DNA of 64,000 nucleotides from Poriferisodalis sp965231925 (GCA_965231925.1 OZ246894.1:1488001-1552000), one strand, 5' to 3'; counted from the first letter of the stretch, positions 7,617 through 16,786 are shown. Program-made: numbers and translations. The notes: generated by a model from the sequence alone, not told the origin.

Positions 7617-9134
7617 ATGGCGGAATTCCGCAGGCCCGACGCTGAGTTTGCTGCGTACGACGAAGCGTTTGACCGCGATGGCGCCGTCCGGCCGCTCTAC
7701 GCGGCAATCGTGGAGCGATTCTCCAACTTCGACGCGGCCGAGTTACGCCGCCGCGAGGGCATCATCGAAGAGGAGTTCCGTCGCCAAGGCATCACCTTCA
7801 CCGTGTACGGCGACTCGAAGGGAACCGAGCGGACCTGGCCGATGGACCTGTTCCCTCGGCTTATCACCGCGGCCGAGTGGCGCGAGATCGAGCGGGGCTT
7901 GGCGCAGCGGGTCACGGCGCTGAACCGGTTCCTTGCCGACGTCTACACCGGCGAGGGCGCAGCCATGGCCGACGGCGTCGTGCCGGCATGGCTGGTGCAG
8001 TCGTCGGATGGTTTCGAGCGCAACGCGTTCGGCATCAGCGTGCCCCATGATGCTCATTGCGTCATCGCGGGCGTCGACCTGGTGCGCGATGCGCAGGGCC
8101 AGTACCGGGTGCTCGAGGACAACCTGCGCAATCCGAGCGGGATCAGCTATGTCATCGAGAACCGGGCGGCGATGACCAAGGCCTTTCCCCTCGTCTGGGA
8201 AGACCACACCGTCGAACCAGTCAGCCAGTACGGCCGGATGCTGCGAACGGCGCTCGAATCGGTAGCGCCAGCGGGGTCCGGCGACAAGCCGCTCATCGTG
8301 ATCCTGACGCCGGGCATCTACAACTCGGCGTATTTCGAGCACGCATTCCTCGCCCGGGAGATGGGCGTGGAGCTGGTCGAAGGCCCCGACTTGGTGGTGG
8401 ACGAGCACGTCGTGTACCTGCGCACCATCGAAGGCCTGGTTCCCGTCGATGTGATCTACCGGCGCATCGACGACACATTCTTGGACCCGGTGTCGTTCCG
8501 CCCCGATTCGACACTGGGAGTGCCGGGACTTCTCGGCGCAATCCGTGCCGGCACGGTGACGGTAGCCAATGCCGTCGGAAACGGTGTGGCCGATGACAAG
8601 GCCATCCACCCCTACGTGACCGACCTCATTCGCTACTACCTCGGCGAGGACCCCATCCTCGGCAACGTCGAGACCTACGTGATGTGGGAGCCCGATCAGC
8701 GCGCAGCGGCGTTCGAGCGGCTGGACGAGCTGGTCATCAAACCGGTGGGCGAATCGGGGGGCTACGGCATCGTCATCGGGCGCGACGCCACTAAGGAGGA
8801 GCTTGCGAATGCGCGGGCAGAGATCGAGGCGGATCCCCGTAACTGGGTGGTCCAGGAGGTGGTGGAGCTGTCGACGCTGGCCTCCATGTGCGATGACGTG
8901 CTCGAGCCCCGCCACCTCGATCTGCGGCCGTTCGTGATCACCGGGGAGCGGACGCAGGTATTCCCCGGCGGCCTGACGCGGGTGGCGATGCGGAAGGGCT
9001 CGCTCATCGTGAACTCGTCTCAAGGCGGCGGCTCCAAGGACACCTGGGTTCTGGCGCCCGGCACCAACTCGGGAGCTGCAGGACTCGCCGGCAAACCGTC
9101 GATGGATGCCGCCGGGCAGGAGTCGGCCCGATGA
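7617..9134 (+). CDS. Circularly permuted ATP-grasp type 2 family protein
   Basis: A 505-residue member of the circularly permuted ATP-grasp family (DUF404/DUF407-type). Motifs typical of it are VYGDSKGTERTWPMDLFPR near residue 63, VLEDNLRNPSGISY near residue 165, and ELVIKPVGESGGYGIVIG near residue 370 (nucleotide-binding loop). ATP-grasp enzymes ligate a carboxylate to an amine or thiol. The substrate of this family is unknown. The stop overlaps the next ATG by 4 bases (ATGA 9131-9134), starting a three-gene coupled operon conserved in many bacteria. Confidence 0.9.
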   Translation: MAEFRRPDAEFAAYDEAFDRDGAVRPLYAAIVERFSNFDAAELRRREGIIEEEFRRQGITFTVYGDSKGTERTWPMDLFPRLITAAEWREIERGLAQRVTALNRFLADVYTGEGAAMADGVVPAWLVQSSDGFERNAFGISVPHDAHCVIAGVDLVRDAQGQYRVLEDNLRNPSGISYVIENRAAMTKAFPLVWEDHTVEPVSQYGRMLRTALESVAPAGSGDKPLIVILTPGIYNSAYFEHAFLAREMGVELVEGPDLVVDEHVVYLRTIEGLVPVDVIYRRIDDTFLDPVSFRPDSTLGVPGLLGAIRAGTVTVANAVGNGVADDKAIHPYVTDLIRYYLGEDPILGNVETYVMWEPDQRAAAFERLDELVIKPVGESGGYGIVIGRDATKEELANARAEIEADPRNWVVQEVVELSTLASMCDDVLEPRHLDLRPFVITGERTQVFPGGLTRVAMRKGSLIVNSSQGGGSKDTWVLAPGTNSGAAGLAGKPSMDAAGQESAR

Positions 9135-10126
9135 TCCTGGCTCGGCATGCCGATTCGATGCTGTGGGCAGGCCGCTACCTCGAGCGCGCCGACACCATCG
9201 CCCGGTGCGTATCGGTCGAGACCAACGCAGTGATGCATCGCCCGCCCACTGAGGCCCGGCTTGCGTCGCGCCGGCTGGTGCAGGCGCTTGGGCTGCAAGA
9301 CGAGTTCGTGGCGGCCCAGGTCGGTACTGGACCGTATGCAGTAATGGATTTCCTGGTATCCGATGAGACGAACCCCGGCTCGGTGGTGTCGTCGGTGCAG
9401 TCCGTGCGAGAGAACCTCCGCATCGTGCGAGACCGCATCCCGGTGGAGCTGTGGGAAGAGGCCAACAGCCTCCACATCCTCATGCAAAGCGCCAAGGCCG
9501 TCAGCTCGGGCGCGCGGGAGCAGACCGGCGGCGAGGTGTCGCGGATGTCGGTCATCACCGCCCGACGGGGGTGCCGGTCGTTGAGCGGAGTGATGACCGA
9601 ATCGATGATGCGCGACGAGGGCTATGCCTTCATGGAGGTAGGCCGCTTGTTGGAGCGCTCGACCCTGACGGTTGAGCTGCTCAAGTCGGGCCTCGGCACT
9701 GGCGGCGATGTATTCGACGGCAACCGACTGCTGGCGTTCACCCATTCGCTGCAGGCGGCTCGCCGTGAGATCGGCCACTCCCCGAAATGGGTCGCCGTCG
9801 CCAGATTCCTGCTCCAGCACGCCGATCTGCCCCGCTCGGTGCTGTGGTGCCTGGGTCGGGTGGAGCAACGACTGGAAGATCTCGCAGCTGCGGCCGGTGC
9901 GGTTGCGATGCCACGACGCCGGGCTGGCGCCTTGCGGGCCCACCTGGAGTACGGCGAACTCGACGATTCGCTGGCCGCCCAGCCCGACACGGAGTTGTCC
10001 GAGCTGGGCACTTCGCTGGCCACGCTGGCGACTGACGTGCACGCCAGCACCGTTTCCGGATCCGGTCAGGTCGAGGTGCACGCTCAGTTTGTGCGCCCAG
10101 GCGACGGCGGGGAGGCGGCGTCGTGA
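9131..10126 (+). CDS. Alpha-E domain-containing protein
   Basis: A 331-residue mostly helical protein of the alpha-E domain family. It starts ILARHADSMLWAGRYLERAD, the standard family opening. It has no recognised catalytic motif. It is always found beside the circularly permuted ATP-grasp and the transglutaminase-like protease and probably acts with them, possibly as a scaffold or amidoligase-type partner. It overlaps the upstream gene by 4 bases and the downstream one by 4 (GTGA 10123-10126), so the three proteins are likely made in fixed proportions. Confidence 0.88.
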   Translation: MILARHADSMLWAGRYLERADTIARCVSVETNAVMHRPPTEARLASRRLVQALGLQDEFVAAQVGTGPYAVMDFLVSDETNPGSVVSSVQSVRENLRIVRDRIPVELWEEANSLHILMQSAKAVSSGAREQTGGEVSRMSVITARRGCRSLSGVMTESMMRDEGYAFMEVGRLLERSTLTVELLKSGLGTGGDVFDGNRLLAFTHSLQAARREIGHSPKWVAVARFLLQHADLPRSVLWCLGRVEQRLEDLAAAAGAVAMPRRRAGALRAHLEYGELDDSLAAQPDTELSELGTSLATLATDVHASTVSGSGQVEVHAQFVRPGDGGEAAS

Positions 10127-11196
10127 GGCTCGACATCGCCTACCGGCTGCACTTCCAGTACGCCGCTCCGGTCTCGGAGTCGCAGAACGAGATACGCGTC
10201 CGCCCTCGCGATGACCGCCGCCAGCAAGTGCTGTCGTACAGGCTGACGACGACACCGGCGACGCGGGTCTTGCAGACACGCGACTACTTCGGGACGACCG
10301 TCGATCATCTCGGAGTACGGGGTGCCCACCGTGAACTGCTGGTGGTCGCCGAATCGTCGGTGGAGACGGCGCCGATCCCCGACGACCCGCCGGTGGTGAG
10401 CTGCGAGCGGCTCGCCGATGTGGACTTCGTGAACTCCCATGTGGAGTACCTGGCGCCATCCCAGCATGTGCGGTGGGGGGATCTCATCAATGAGGTCTCC
10501 TCGTGGTCGGTCCGCTCGGCGCCCGACAATGTCAGCGCTCGCGTGCTCGCGGTGGTGCAGGCGGTGCCGACGGTCTTGACCTATGAACGAGGTTCGACAT
10601 CGATCGGGGTGACGCTGGAGGAGCTGGTGGACGGCGGTCGCGGCGTCTGCCAGGACTTCGCGCACCTTGCTGTGGGCATGCTGCGCTGCGTCGGCATCCC
10701 TGCCCGGTACGTGTCGGGCTACCTGTTCGCAGTCGACGAGACGAGACCCGATGGTGACGGCACCGACGGTTCGCCTGCGGCCGCAGCGAGCAGGGCAGAG
10801 GACTTCGTGGCTGACAACGACACCGGCGAGCCGTCGGGCGTGCCGAACTCCGACGGCGAGGCACCATCTGCCGTCTCGGTGCAGACCCACGCCTGGATCG
10901 AGGCCGCTGTGCCTGGCTTCGGCTGGTACGCGCTCGATCCAACCAATGGCGGAGCGGTCGGCGAGCGTCACGTGATCATCGGTCACGGGCGCGACTACAA
11001 CGACGTCGCGCCGGTGCGCGGCGTCTTCCACGGTTCGGCTGACGCCCAGGTTGACGCCGAGGTGATCATCGCCCAGCCCACGGCGCCCACCTCGATGGTG
11101 ACCGAGCCGATTCGCCGCCGCTCCAACGTGGCCGTCGCCTCCCCAGCTGCTGCGGTGGCGGACCACCAACAGGCCGCCCAGCAACAGCAGCAGTAG
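10123..11196 (+). CDS. Transglutaminase-like cysteine peptidase
   Basis: A 357-residue transglutaminase-fold protein. The N-terminal domain starts LDIAYRLHFQYAAPVSESQN. The catalytic triad is visible: C176 in GVCQDFAH, H256 in THAWIEA and D272 in ALDPTNG. An unusual acidic, low-complexity insertion of about 45 residues (Asp/Gly/Ser/Ala-rich) lies between the Cys and His motifs. The C-terminus is an Ala/Gln-rich tail ending in a run of glutamines. It is the last gene of the ATP-grasp/alpha-E operon and may process or cross-link a peptide made by the ligase. The substrate is unknown. Confidence 0.88.
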   Translation: MRLDIAYRLHFQYAAPVSESQNEIRVRPRDDRRQQVLSYRLTTTPATRVLQTRDYFGTTVDHLGVRGAHRELLVVAESSVETAPIPDDPPVVSCERLADVDFVNSHVEYLAPSQHVRWGDLINEVSSWSVRSAPDNVSARVLAVVQAVPTVLTYERGSTSIGVTLEELVDGGRGVCQDFAHLAVGMLRCVGIPARYVSGYLFAVDETRPDGDGTDGSPAAAASRAEDFVADNDTGEPSGVPNSDGEAPSAVSVQTHAWIEAAVPGFGWYALDPTNGGAVGERHVIIGHGRDYNDVAPVRGVFHGSADAQVDAEVIIAQPTAPTSMVTEPIRRRSNVAVASPAAAVADHQQAAQQQQQ

Positions 11197-11207
11197 CGGG
11201 GCCTCGA

Positions 11208-12755
11208 CTACCAGGGATCGATCGGGTGCTTGCGGCCCTCGCGCGGCTGCGGCTGCGGCAGCGTTGCCAGAAGTCGGGCGATCAGGTCGCGCGTCGCGGC
11301 TGGGTCCACGATGTCGTCCAGCAAGAACGAGCGGGCGAATTCAAGTCCGGTATTGCGTTCCTTCCACTCCGCGACGCGCCGATCCTGGATCTCGCGTCGT
11401 GTTGTGTCGTCGGGCGCAGCCTCGAGCTCGTCACGGAACACGATGTTCACGGCGCCTTCGAGGCCCATGCCGCCGAATTCCGCCGTCGGCCAGCCGACGT
11501 ACAGATCAGGGTCCAGCGCGTCGGAACCCATCGCGTAGTAGCCGAGGCCATATGCCTTGCGCAGGATCACCGTCAGGATCGGCACGTCGGCAGCGCTGAG
11601 CGCCACCAGGGTGCGGGCGCTGTGACGCACGAGCGCGGTCTTCTCCGCAGCCGTCCCGATCATGAAACCGGGCGTGTCGCACAGGAACAGCAGCGGCAGG
11701 TCGTAGGCGTTGCACAGCTCGACGTGGCGCGAGAATTTGGCTGAGCCCTCGGCATCGATCGCGCCTGCTCCGAACATCGGGTTGTTCGCAAGCACACCGA
11801 TGGGGTGGCCGTCGATCCTGCACAGCGACGTTGACAAGCACCGGCCGAACTTGGGGCGCAGCTCCAAGACGGACCCTTCGTCGGCCAGGATCTCCACGAT
11901 CTTGCGCACGTCATAGGCACGTCGAGTGTTCTCAGGCACCATCGTGCGCAACGGGGCTTGATCCGCGGCGACCGGCGGCGGGGGAGTTGCCACGTCGGTG
12001 AAGTACGACAGATACCTGCGAGCTGTCTGCAGCGCCGCAGTCTCGTCGTCGACGACCAACTCGATGGTGCCCGCCCGCTCGTGCATCGAGACGGGGCCGA
12101 GTTCTTCGGGTGTCAAGTCCTCGCCGGTTGCGGATCTCACGAGCGGCGGCCCGGATAGGCCCAGCGTCGAATCCTTGGTCGCAATCACCACATCGGAGGT
12201 ACCGGCGATGTTGGCCTGGCCGGCGAAGCTCGGCCCCGACAGGATCGTGACGATCGGCACCAGGCCTGAGAGCCGTGCGAGCTGGATGAAGGTGGTCACC
12301 GTGCCGCTGTCGTAGAACAGCTCGGTGGCGCGTGCCCCGGCGCCTTCTGACCAGAAGATGACCGGCCAGCGGTTGCGCTCGGCCACCTCCATCATCCGGT
12401 CCACCTTGCGATGGTTGGTCGGGCTCTGGCTGCCGCCCATCACCGTGTAGTCGTAGGTGAAGGCGCACACCGCGACGCCGTCAACGCGTCCGACGCCCAT
12501 CACCAAGCCGTCGGCTGGGGCGTCGCCCAGCGAGCGGATCTGAGGCAGTGCGAGCTGGCCGTACTCGACGAATGTGTCGGGATCGAACAGGGCGGCGATG
12601 CGTTCTCGAGCCGTCCATCGGCCTCGTGCGTGCTGGCGAGCCACGGCGGTGGGCCGGGCTTCGTCCAGCGTTGCCTCCTTGGCTGCCATGGCCTTGGCCA
12701 GCAGCGGCGTCGTCGTGTTAGTCGTCGTGTTATCGGATGTGGCTTCATCAGTCAC
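11208..12755 (-). CDS. Acyl-CoA carboxylase, carboxyltransferase (beta) subunit
   Basis: A 515-residue carboxyltransferase subunit of a biotin-dependent acyl-CoA carboxylase (propionyl-/methylcrotonyl-CoA carboxylase beta type), moving CO2 from carboxybiotin to an acyl-CoA. Landmarks are the early ARGRWTARERIAALFD, then TGEDLTPEELGP, VLANNPMFGAGAIDAEGSAK, FLCDTPGFMIGTAAEKTALV and the C-terminal GLEGAVNIVFRDEL. GTG at 12755 gives the normal family length. Upstream readings would run through the repeat elements described separately. No biotin carboxylase or carrier gene is adjacent, so it must pair with a subunit encoded elsewhere or with the fused carboxylase at 45-49 kb. Confidence 0.9.
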   Translation of the reverse strand: MTDEATSDNTTTNTTTPLLAKAMAAKEATLDEARPTAVARQHARGRWTARERIAALFDPDTFVEYGQLALPQIRSLGDAPADGLVMGVGRVDGVAVCAFTYDYTVMGGSQSPTNHRKVDRMMEVAERNRWPVIFWSEGAGARATELFYDSGTVTTFIQLARLSGLVPIVTILSGPSFAGQANIAGTSDVVIATKDSTLGLSGPPLVRSATGEDLTPEELGPVSMHERAGTIELVVDDETAALQTARRYLSYFTDVATPPPPVAADQAPLRTMVPENTRRAYDVRKIVEILADEGSVLELRPKFGRCLSTSLCRIDGHPIGVLANNPMFGAGAIDAEGSAKFSRHVELCNAYDLPLLFLCDTPGFMIGTAAEKTALVRHSARTLVALSAADVPILTVILRKAYGLGYYAMGSDALDPDLYVGWPTAEFGGMGLEGAVNIVFRDELEAAPDDTTRREIQDRRVAEWKERNTGLEFARSFLLDDIVDPAATRDLIARLLATLPQPQPREGRKHPIDPW

Positions 12756-12766
12756 GGTGTCTGAAC

Positions 12767-12896
12767 TTAGGAGCCGCGCGGGTAGGTGCGCCTGCTGGGG
12801 AGGCGGCATGAGCCTCGGCTCCAGCGATCCGGCAGGTCGCAACGTCGCAGAGTCTCCTGCCGTCTCCCCAGCTCCGGCATCTGTGCCTACTGGCTT
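12767..12896. repeat. Hairpin repeat element, copy A
   Basis: About 130 nt, first of two tandem copies between the divergent carboxyltransferase and peptidase genes. The main stem is GCTGGGGAGGCGGCA (12794-12808) pairing with TGCCGTCTCCCCAGC (12858-12872), with one G-U pair. The outer part begins TTAGGAGCCGCGCGGGTAGG and ends near GTGCCTACTGG. The central loop region holds GCAACGTCGCAGAGT, shared with the other copies. It carries no plausible protein of its own. Confidence 0.75.
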
Positions 12897-13035
12897 AAGG
12901 AGCCGCGCGGGTAGGTGCGCCCGCGTTGGAGGCGGCAGAACCCTCTGCTCCCGCGATCCAGCAGGTCGCAACGTCGCAGAGTCTCCTGCCGCCTCCAACG
13001 CTATGGCATCTGTGCCTACCCGCTCGAGTCCTAAG
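12896..13035. repeat. Hairpin repeat element, copy B
   Basis: Second tandem copy. Perfect 16-bp stem: GCGTTGGAGGCGGCAG (12923-12938) with CTGCCGCCTCCAACGC (12986-13001). The outer ends also pair: TTAAGGAG-type start and GGGTAGG on the left with CCTACCCGC and TCCTAAG on the right, so the whole element can fold as one long hairpin. The stem sequence differs from copies A and C but stays complementary. The 12756-13077 interval contains nothing else I can identify. Confidence 0.78.
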
Positions 13036-13077
13036 TCCTGAGAGCTCGCGCGGACAGGGCGCATTCGCGGCGTTAGG

Positions 13078-14514
13078 GTGCGCGGCGTGAAGCCGACTGA
13101 TGAGGCGTTGGCCGAGCGACGGGCGCGAGTGGCGAAGCGCTGGGAGCTGACCGACGAGGTGGTGCTCCTGCGGGCCGGCGAACCGGCGAGCTGGTCGGGG
13201 ACAGATCAGCACTTCGCCTTTCTGCCGCATCCCGACGTGGCGTATCTCACGGCGGTGGGATCGCCGGGCACGACGCTGGCCTTCGATGCCGCGGCCGGCG
13301 AATGGGAGCTCTTCGGGCCCCGCTTCACGCCCGAACGGCTCGTGTGGGAGCAGCCGCCGACACCTGTGGGCAGACCCCTGGACGAGTTGGGCGACTGGCT
13401 AGCGGAGCGAGGCGATCGCACCGTCATCGAGCTGGGCGCCGGTGTTGAGATGCCCGAGACGCTGCCGGCTGCGGCCGAGAGCGCTAAGTCCGACACGCCT
13501 GACACGCCCGCCAAAGTCGGAGGCGACCAGCCCTGCTCGACACCGGATGACTCGACTCCTGAGCAGGTCGACACCTCACCAGCGACGATGGTCGTGCGCT
13601 TGGGCGCAGCGATTGCGCTTGAACGCATCACCAAAGACCCCGCTGAGCTTGACGACATTCGTTGCGCCGCTGCCGCGAGCGCAACCGGATTCGACTGGGT
13701 GTACGCAAACACCGCGGCAGGCATGACTGAGCGCGAGATCCAGGTCGGCATGGAGGCACAGTTCTTCGCTGCGGGAGCACCCCGGGTGGCCTACGACAGC
13801 ATCGTTGCCTCTGGCCCGCATGGGGCGTACTTGCATTACGTCTATGCGGGCGACGATCCCCTGCGGCCGGCGACCAGGACGGTGGAAGCCGGCGACCTGT
13901 TGCTCATCGACGCCGGGGCGCAATTCGGCGGTTACGCCAGCGATGTGACCCGCACGATGGTCGTGGGCGCCGATCCCACTGACGAGCAGGAGTACCTCTG
14001 GAAGCTGGTGCTGAGCTCTCAGCAGCAGACGATTGACATGTGCAGGCCTGGGATCGTGTGGCGCGATGTGCACCTGGCTTCCGCCCGGATCCTGGGGGCG
14101 GGACTGGTCGAGATGGGCGTGCTGCGGGGTGACCCGGCAAAACTCGTGACCCAAGGCGCGGTGGCGCTGTTCTTCCCCCATGGACTCGGGCACCTGCTGG
14201 GCCTGTCCGTGCACGACATCACGAGCGTTCCGTACAGCCGAACGCCGAGCGACGACCCGGTGTTGTCGAGGCTGGGGCCAGAACGAGTCCTCGCTGCCGG
14301 CATGGTCACCACCGTGGAGCCCGGGCTCTACTTCATTGATACCCTGCTGTGCGACCCGGCCCGGCGGGAGAAGTTCGCAGACAGCGTGGTGTGGGATCGG
14401 GTCGACGAGTTGAGGGGATTCGGCGGCATCCGCATCGAGGACGATGTGCTCGTGACCGATGCCGATCCCGAGGTGCTCACCGCAGCCATCGCGAAGCCGA
14501 TCCGCATCGGTTGA
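13078..14514 (+). CDS. M24-family Xaa-Pro aminopeptidase (PepP-like)
   Basis: A 478-residue metallopeptidase with an aminopeptidase P-type N-terminal domain and a pita-bread catalytic domain. Metal ligands are recognisable: Asp in LLIDAGAQFGGYASDVTRT (two Asp), His in HGLGHLLG, Glu in TVEPGLYF and Glu in GGIRIEDDVLV. It removes N-terminal residues preceding proline. An acidic Ser/Thr/Asp/Pro-rich insertion sits between the two domains around residues 140-175. GTG at 13078 or the in-frame GTG at 13087 could be the start. Hairpin element B ends about 40 nt upstream, so the promoter must lie in or beside it. Confidence 0.88.
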   Translation: MRGVKPTDEALAERRARVAKRWELTDEVVLLRAGEPASWSGTDQHFAFLPHPDVAYLTAVGSPGTTLAFDAAAGEWELFGPRFTPERLVWEQPPTPVGRPLDELGDWLAERGDRTVIELGAGVEMPETLPAAAESAKSDTPDTPAKVGGDQPCSTPDDSTPEQVDTSPATMVVRLGAAIALERITKDPAELDDIRCAAAASATGFDWVYANTAAGMTEREIQVGMEAQFFAAGAPRVAYDSIVASGPHGAYLHYVYAGDDPLRPATRTVEAGDLLLIDAGAQFGGYASDVTRTMVVGADPTDEQEYLWKLVLSSQQQTIDMCRPGIVWRDVHLASARILGAGLVEMGVLRGDPAKLVTQGAVALFFPHGLGHLLGLSVHDITSVPYSRTPSDDPVLSRLGPERVLAAGMVTTVEPGLYFIDTLLCDPARREKFADSVVWDRVDELRGFGGIRIEDDVLVTDADPEVLTAAIAKPIRIG

Positions 14515-14574
14515 TTCCGAAACGGTTCGCGCAGTGCTTCACCCATTGTTCGATGGCCACACGGGTGGCATCGC

Positions 14575-15885
14575 ATGAGCGGGCAGCGCTATGACGCCAT
14601 CGTCATCGGCGCCGGCGTCATCGGCACGTCAGTTACGTGTGAGCTGGCACGACGCGGCTGGCGGGTGCTCGGTCTCGACCGCAACCCCGGCGCAGGCCAG
14701 GGTTCCACCAGCGCCTCGTCGGCCATCGTGCGGTTCACCTACTCGACCCGCTCGGGCGTGGCGATGTCCTATGAAGGCATGCAGTACTGGCTTGACTGGC
14801 CCAATCACATTGGCGCTTGCGACGAGGCGGGCTACGCAGGGTTCACCGAATGCGGGATGGTGACGCTCTTCAGCGGCGAAGGTCCCCACTTGCTGCCTGT
14901 GCCGCACTTCGAGGCGCTCGGCGTTCCCCATGAGATCTGGGACTGCGACGAGACGGTCGCCCGGCTCGTCCCGCTCGACATGTCCCGTTTCGGTCCGCCT
15001 CGCCAACTCGACGACCCTGACTTCTGGGCGGAGCCCACGTCGCTCCTCGAAGGCGCATTGTGGACGCCCGAAGCCGGGTATGTGGGCGATCCACAGCTCG
15101 CCGCCCACAACCTGCGGCTCGCGGCGGAGGCCGCCGGCGCCGAATTCCGCTTCGGTGCGACCGTGGTCGCGGTCTCAGGCTCCGGTCGCGCCGAAGGCGT
15201 GGTGCTCGCCGACGGCACTGTGCTGACAGCGCCCGTGGTGGTGAATGTCGCCGGCCCGCACAGCAGCGCCATCAACCGCCTCGCCGGCGTGCTCGACGAC
15301 ATGTCGATCAGCACCCGGCCGCTGCGCAAGGAGGTGTATCACGTGCCCTCGCCGCCGGGTGTCGACTTCGAGCACCGTGGTGCAGCGATGGCCGACGACG
15401 ACTGCGGCTGCTATGTGCGGCCCGAGGTGGGCAACAACGTCCTCATCGGCTCCCTCGAGCTGGATTCGACGCACTTCGAGTGGCTTGACACCGACAAGAT
15501 CGACGGCTGCTCACAAGATCTCAGCCGTGATCAGTGGGAGACCCATGTGCTGCGGTTCGCCCGGCGGATGCCCGATCTCGGACTGCCGCACCAGCCGAGA
15601 GGCATCGTGGGTGTGTACGACGTGGCCGACGACTGGATCCCGATCTACGACCGCACGTCGCTCGACGGGTTCTACGTAGCGATCGGCACCAGCGGCAACC
15701 AGTTCAAGAATGCCGCAGTCGCCGGCCATTGCATGGCCGAGCTGATCGGTGCGGTCGAAGCCGGCCACGACCACGACGCCGATCCCGTCGTCGTGACCGG
15801 CAAGCACACGGGTTTCGACATTGACATGGGCACGTTCTCCCGCAAGCGAGACCTCCACGGCTCGTCGATGTCAGTGCTCGGCTAA
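14575..15885 (+). CDS. FAD-dependent oxidoreductase (DAO/sarcosine oxidase-like)
   Basis: A 436-residue D-amino-acid-oxidase-type flavoprotein. The N-terminal dinucleotide-binding motif AIVIGAGVIGTSVTCELARR is followed by an acidic residue (LGLDRN) ending beta-2. A second motif, ASSAIVRF, contacts FAD. The C-terminal DWIPIYDRTSLDGFYVAIG resembles dimethylglycine/sarcosine oxidase ends. It probably oxidises a secondary or tertiary amine, but the substrate is unknown. ATG 14575 follows a short gap after the peptidase gene. Its stop codon lies within a 35-nt tandem repeat. Confidence 0.85.
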   Translation: MSGQRYDAIVIGAGVIGTSVTCELARRGWRVLGLDRNPGAGQGSTSASSAIVRFTYSTRSGVAMSYEGMQYWLDWPNHIGACDEAGYAGFTECGMVTLFSGEGPHLLPVPHFEALGVPHEIWDCDETVARLVPLDMSRFGPPRQLDDPDFWAEPTSLLEGALWTPEAGYVGDPQLAAHNLRLAAEAAGAEFRFGATVVAVSGSGRAEGVVLADGTVLTAPVVVNVAGPHSSAINRLAGVLDDMSISTRPLRKEVYHVPSPPGVDFEHRGAAMADDDCGCYVRPEVGNNVLIGSLELDSTHFEWLDTDKIDGCSQDLSRDQWETHVLRFARRMPDLGLPHQPRGIVGVYDVADDWIPIYDRTSLDGFYVAIGTSGNQFKNAAVAGHCMAELIGAVEAGHDHDADPVVVTGKHTGFDIDMGTFSRKRDLHGSSMSVLG

Positions 15886-15968
15886 CGCCAGGCGCTGTGT
15901 GTGATGGTTCGCCCGGCTAACGCCAGGCGCTGTGTGTGATGGTTCGCTCGGCTAACGCCAGGCGAACA
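15879..15968. repeat. 35-nt tandem repeat between convergent genes
   Basis: A unit beginning CGGCTAACGCCAGGCG occurs at 15879, 15914 and 15949 (period 35). The first two copies are full length and the third is partial. The first copy supplies the TAA stop of the FAD gene, and the third supplies the stop and last codons of the Nudix gene on the other strand. It looks like a local duplication of the overlapping gene ends. Confidence 0.85.
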
Positions 15969-16737
15969 CGGGTTGTTCGAGCTCGTCGACGCGGGTGTTG
16001 AGGCCGTCGTAGGCGACAGCTCGGAATTGGTAGAGCACAGCGCCGGTGGGGGCGTGAATGAGGTCACCGCCGATGGGGACTTGCACGACGGGACGGTCGC
16101 TCTCAGGAATGCTGACGAAGCGAGGCGAGTCGTCCCTTGTCAATTCGCGCATTGAGACACGGTGCACCGAGGCCACCTCGGCAGGGTTGGCCACTGGGTC
16201 GCGGTCGTCAGATAGCCAGAACACAAACGGGCTGATCACGTAACCCGAACGGGTGGGATAGTCGTCGAGCTGCCCGAGCAGATCGTCGCTGGTGAGCTGC
16301 AGCCCGACTTCTTCGTCGGCTTCCCGCATGGCCGCTTCCAACGGCGTCTCACCGGCATCCAAGCGGCCTCCCGGCAGGGCCCATTGGCCGCCGTGGCCGC
16401 GCAGATGCGAGCCGCGCCGGGTGAGCAGCACTGCTGCGCCGCCCGCAGTTCCTTCCACGTCTCCGGTCAGCATCGGGTCGTCGGCGGCGCCGGGAACTGC
16501 GGCCAGCATCTCGCGGCGCTCCTCAGCGGTCAGACCGCGGAACGCGGGATCGGCTCCGTGCAGTTCGGCGTCGCTGTCCAACACGATCACTGCGACCGCG
16601 GCGTGCTTGCGGCCCTCACCCGGATGCCGCTGGACATCGTGTCGGGCCAGGTTCGCCGACAGCCGTTCCCGCAGCGATTCATCGTGGGCGATCTCGCCGG
16701 TTGACGGCTCAGGCGACATAGCCCGAGAGTCTGGCAC
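15952..16737 (-). CDS. Nudix hydrolase (CoA pyrophosphatase-like)
   Basis: A 261-residue Nudix hydrolase. The Nudix box is complete at residues 123-146 (GGRLDAGETP then AAMREADEEVG, holding the catalytic REXXEE core). The flanking HLRGHGGQWALPGG and the N-terminal RRGSHLR resemble the NudL/CoA-pyrophosphatase group, which hydrolyses CoA and acyl-CoA diphosphates. Start at 16737 (MPDSRAMS) or at the in-frame ATG 16719; no strong ribosome site separates them. It converges on the FAD oxidoreductase, and its stop lies in the 35-nt repeat. Confidence 0.87.
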   Translation of the reverse strand: MPDSRAMSPEPSTGEIAHDESLRERLSANLARHDVQRHPGEGRKHAAVAVIVLDSDAELHGADPAFRGLTAEERREMLAAVPGAADDPMLTGDVEGTAGGAAVLLTRRGSHLRGHGGQWALPGGRLDAGETPLEAAMREADEEVGLQLTSDDLLGQLDDYPTRSGYVISPFVFWLSDDRDPVANPAEVASVHRVSMRELTRDDSPRFVSIPESDRPVVQVPIGGDLIHAPTGAVLYQFRAVAYDGLNTRVDELEQPVFAWR

Positions 16738-16786
16738 CTCGCCCTAACGGCCCGCCGGTAAGCGGGACTCCCTACGATCGCTGGAC

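Noticed and set aside
12756..13064. N-terminal extension of the carboxyltransferase through the hairpin repeats
   Set aside because: The extension merely translates the repeat elements twice; GTG 12755 gives the normal family length.
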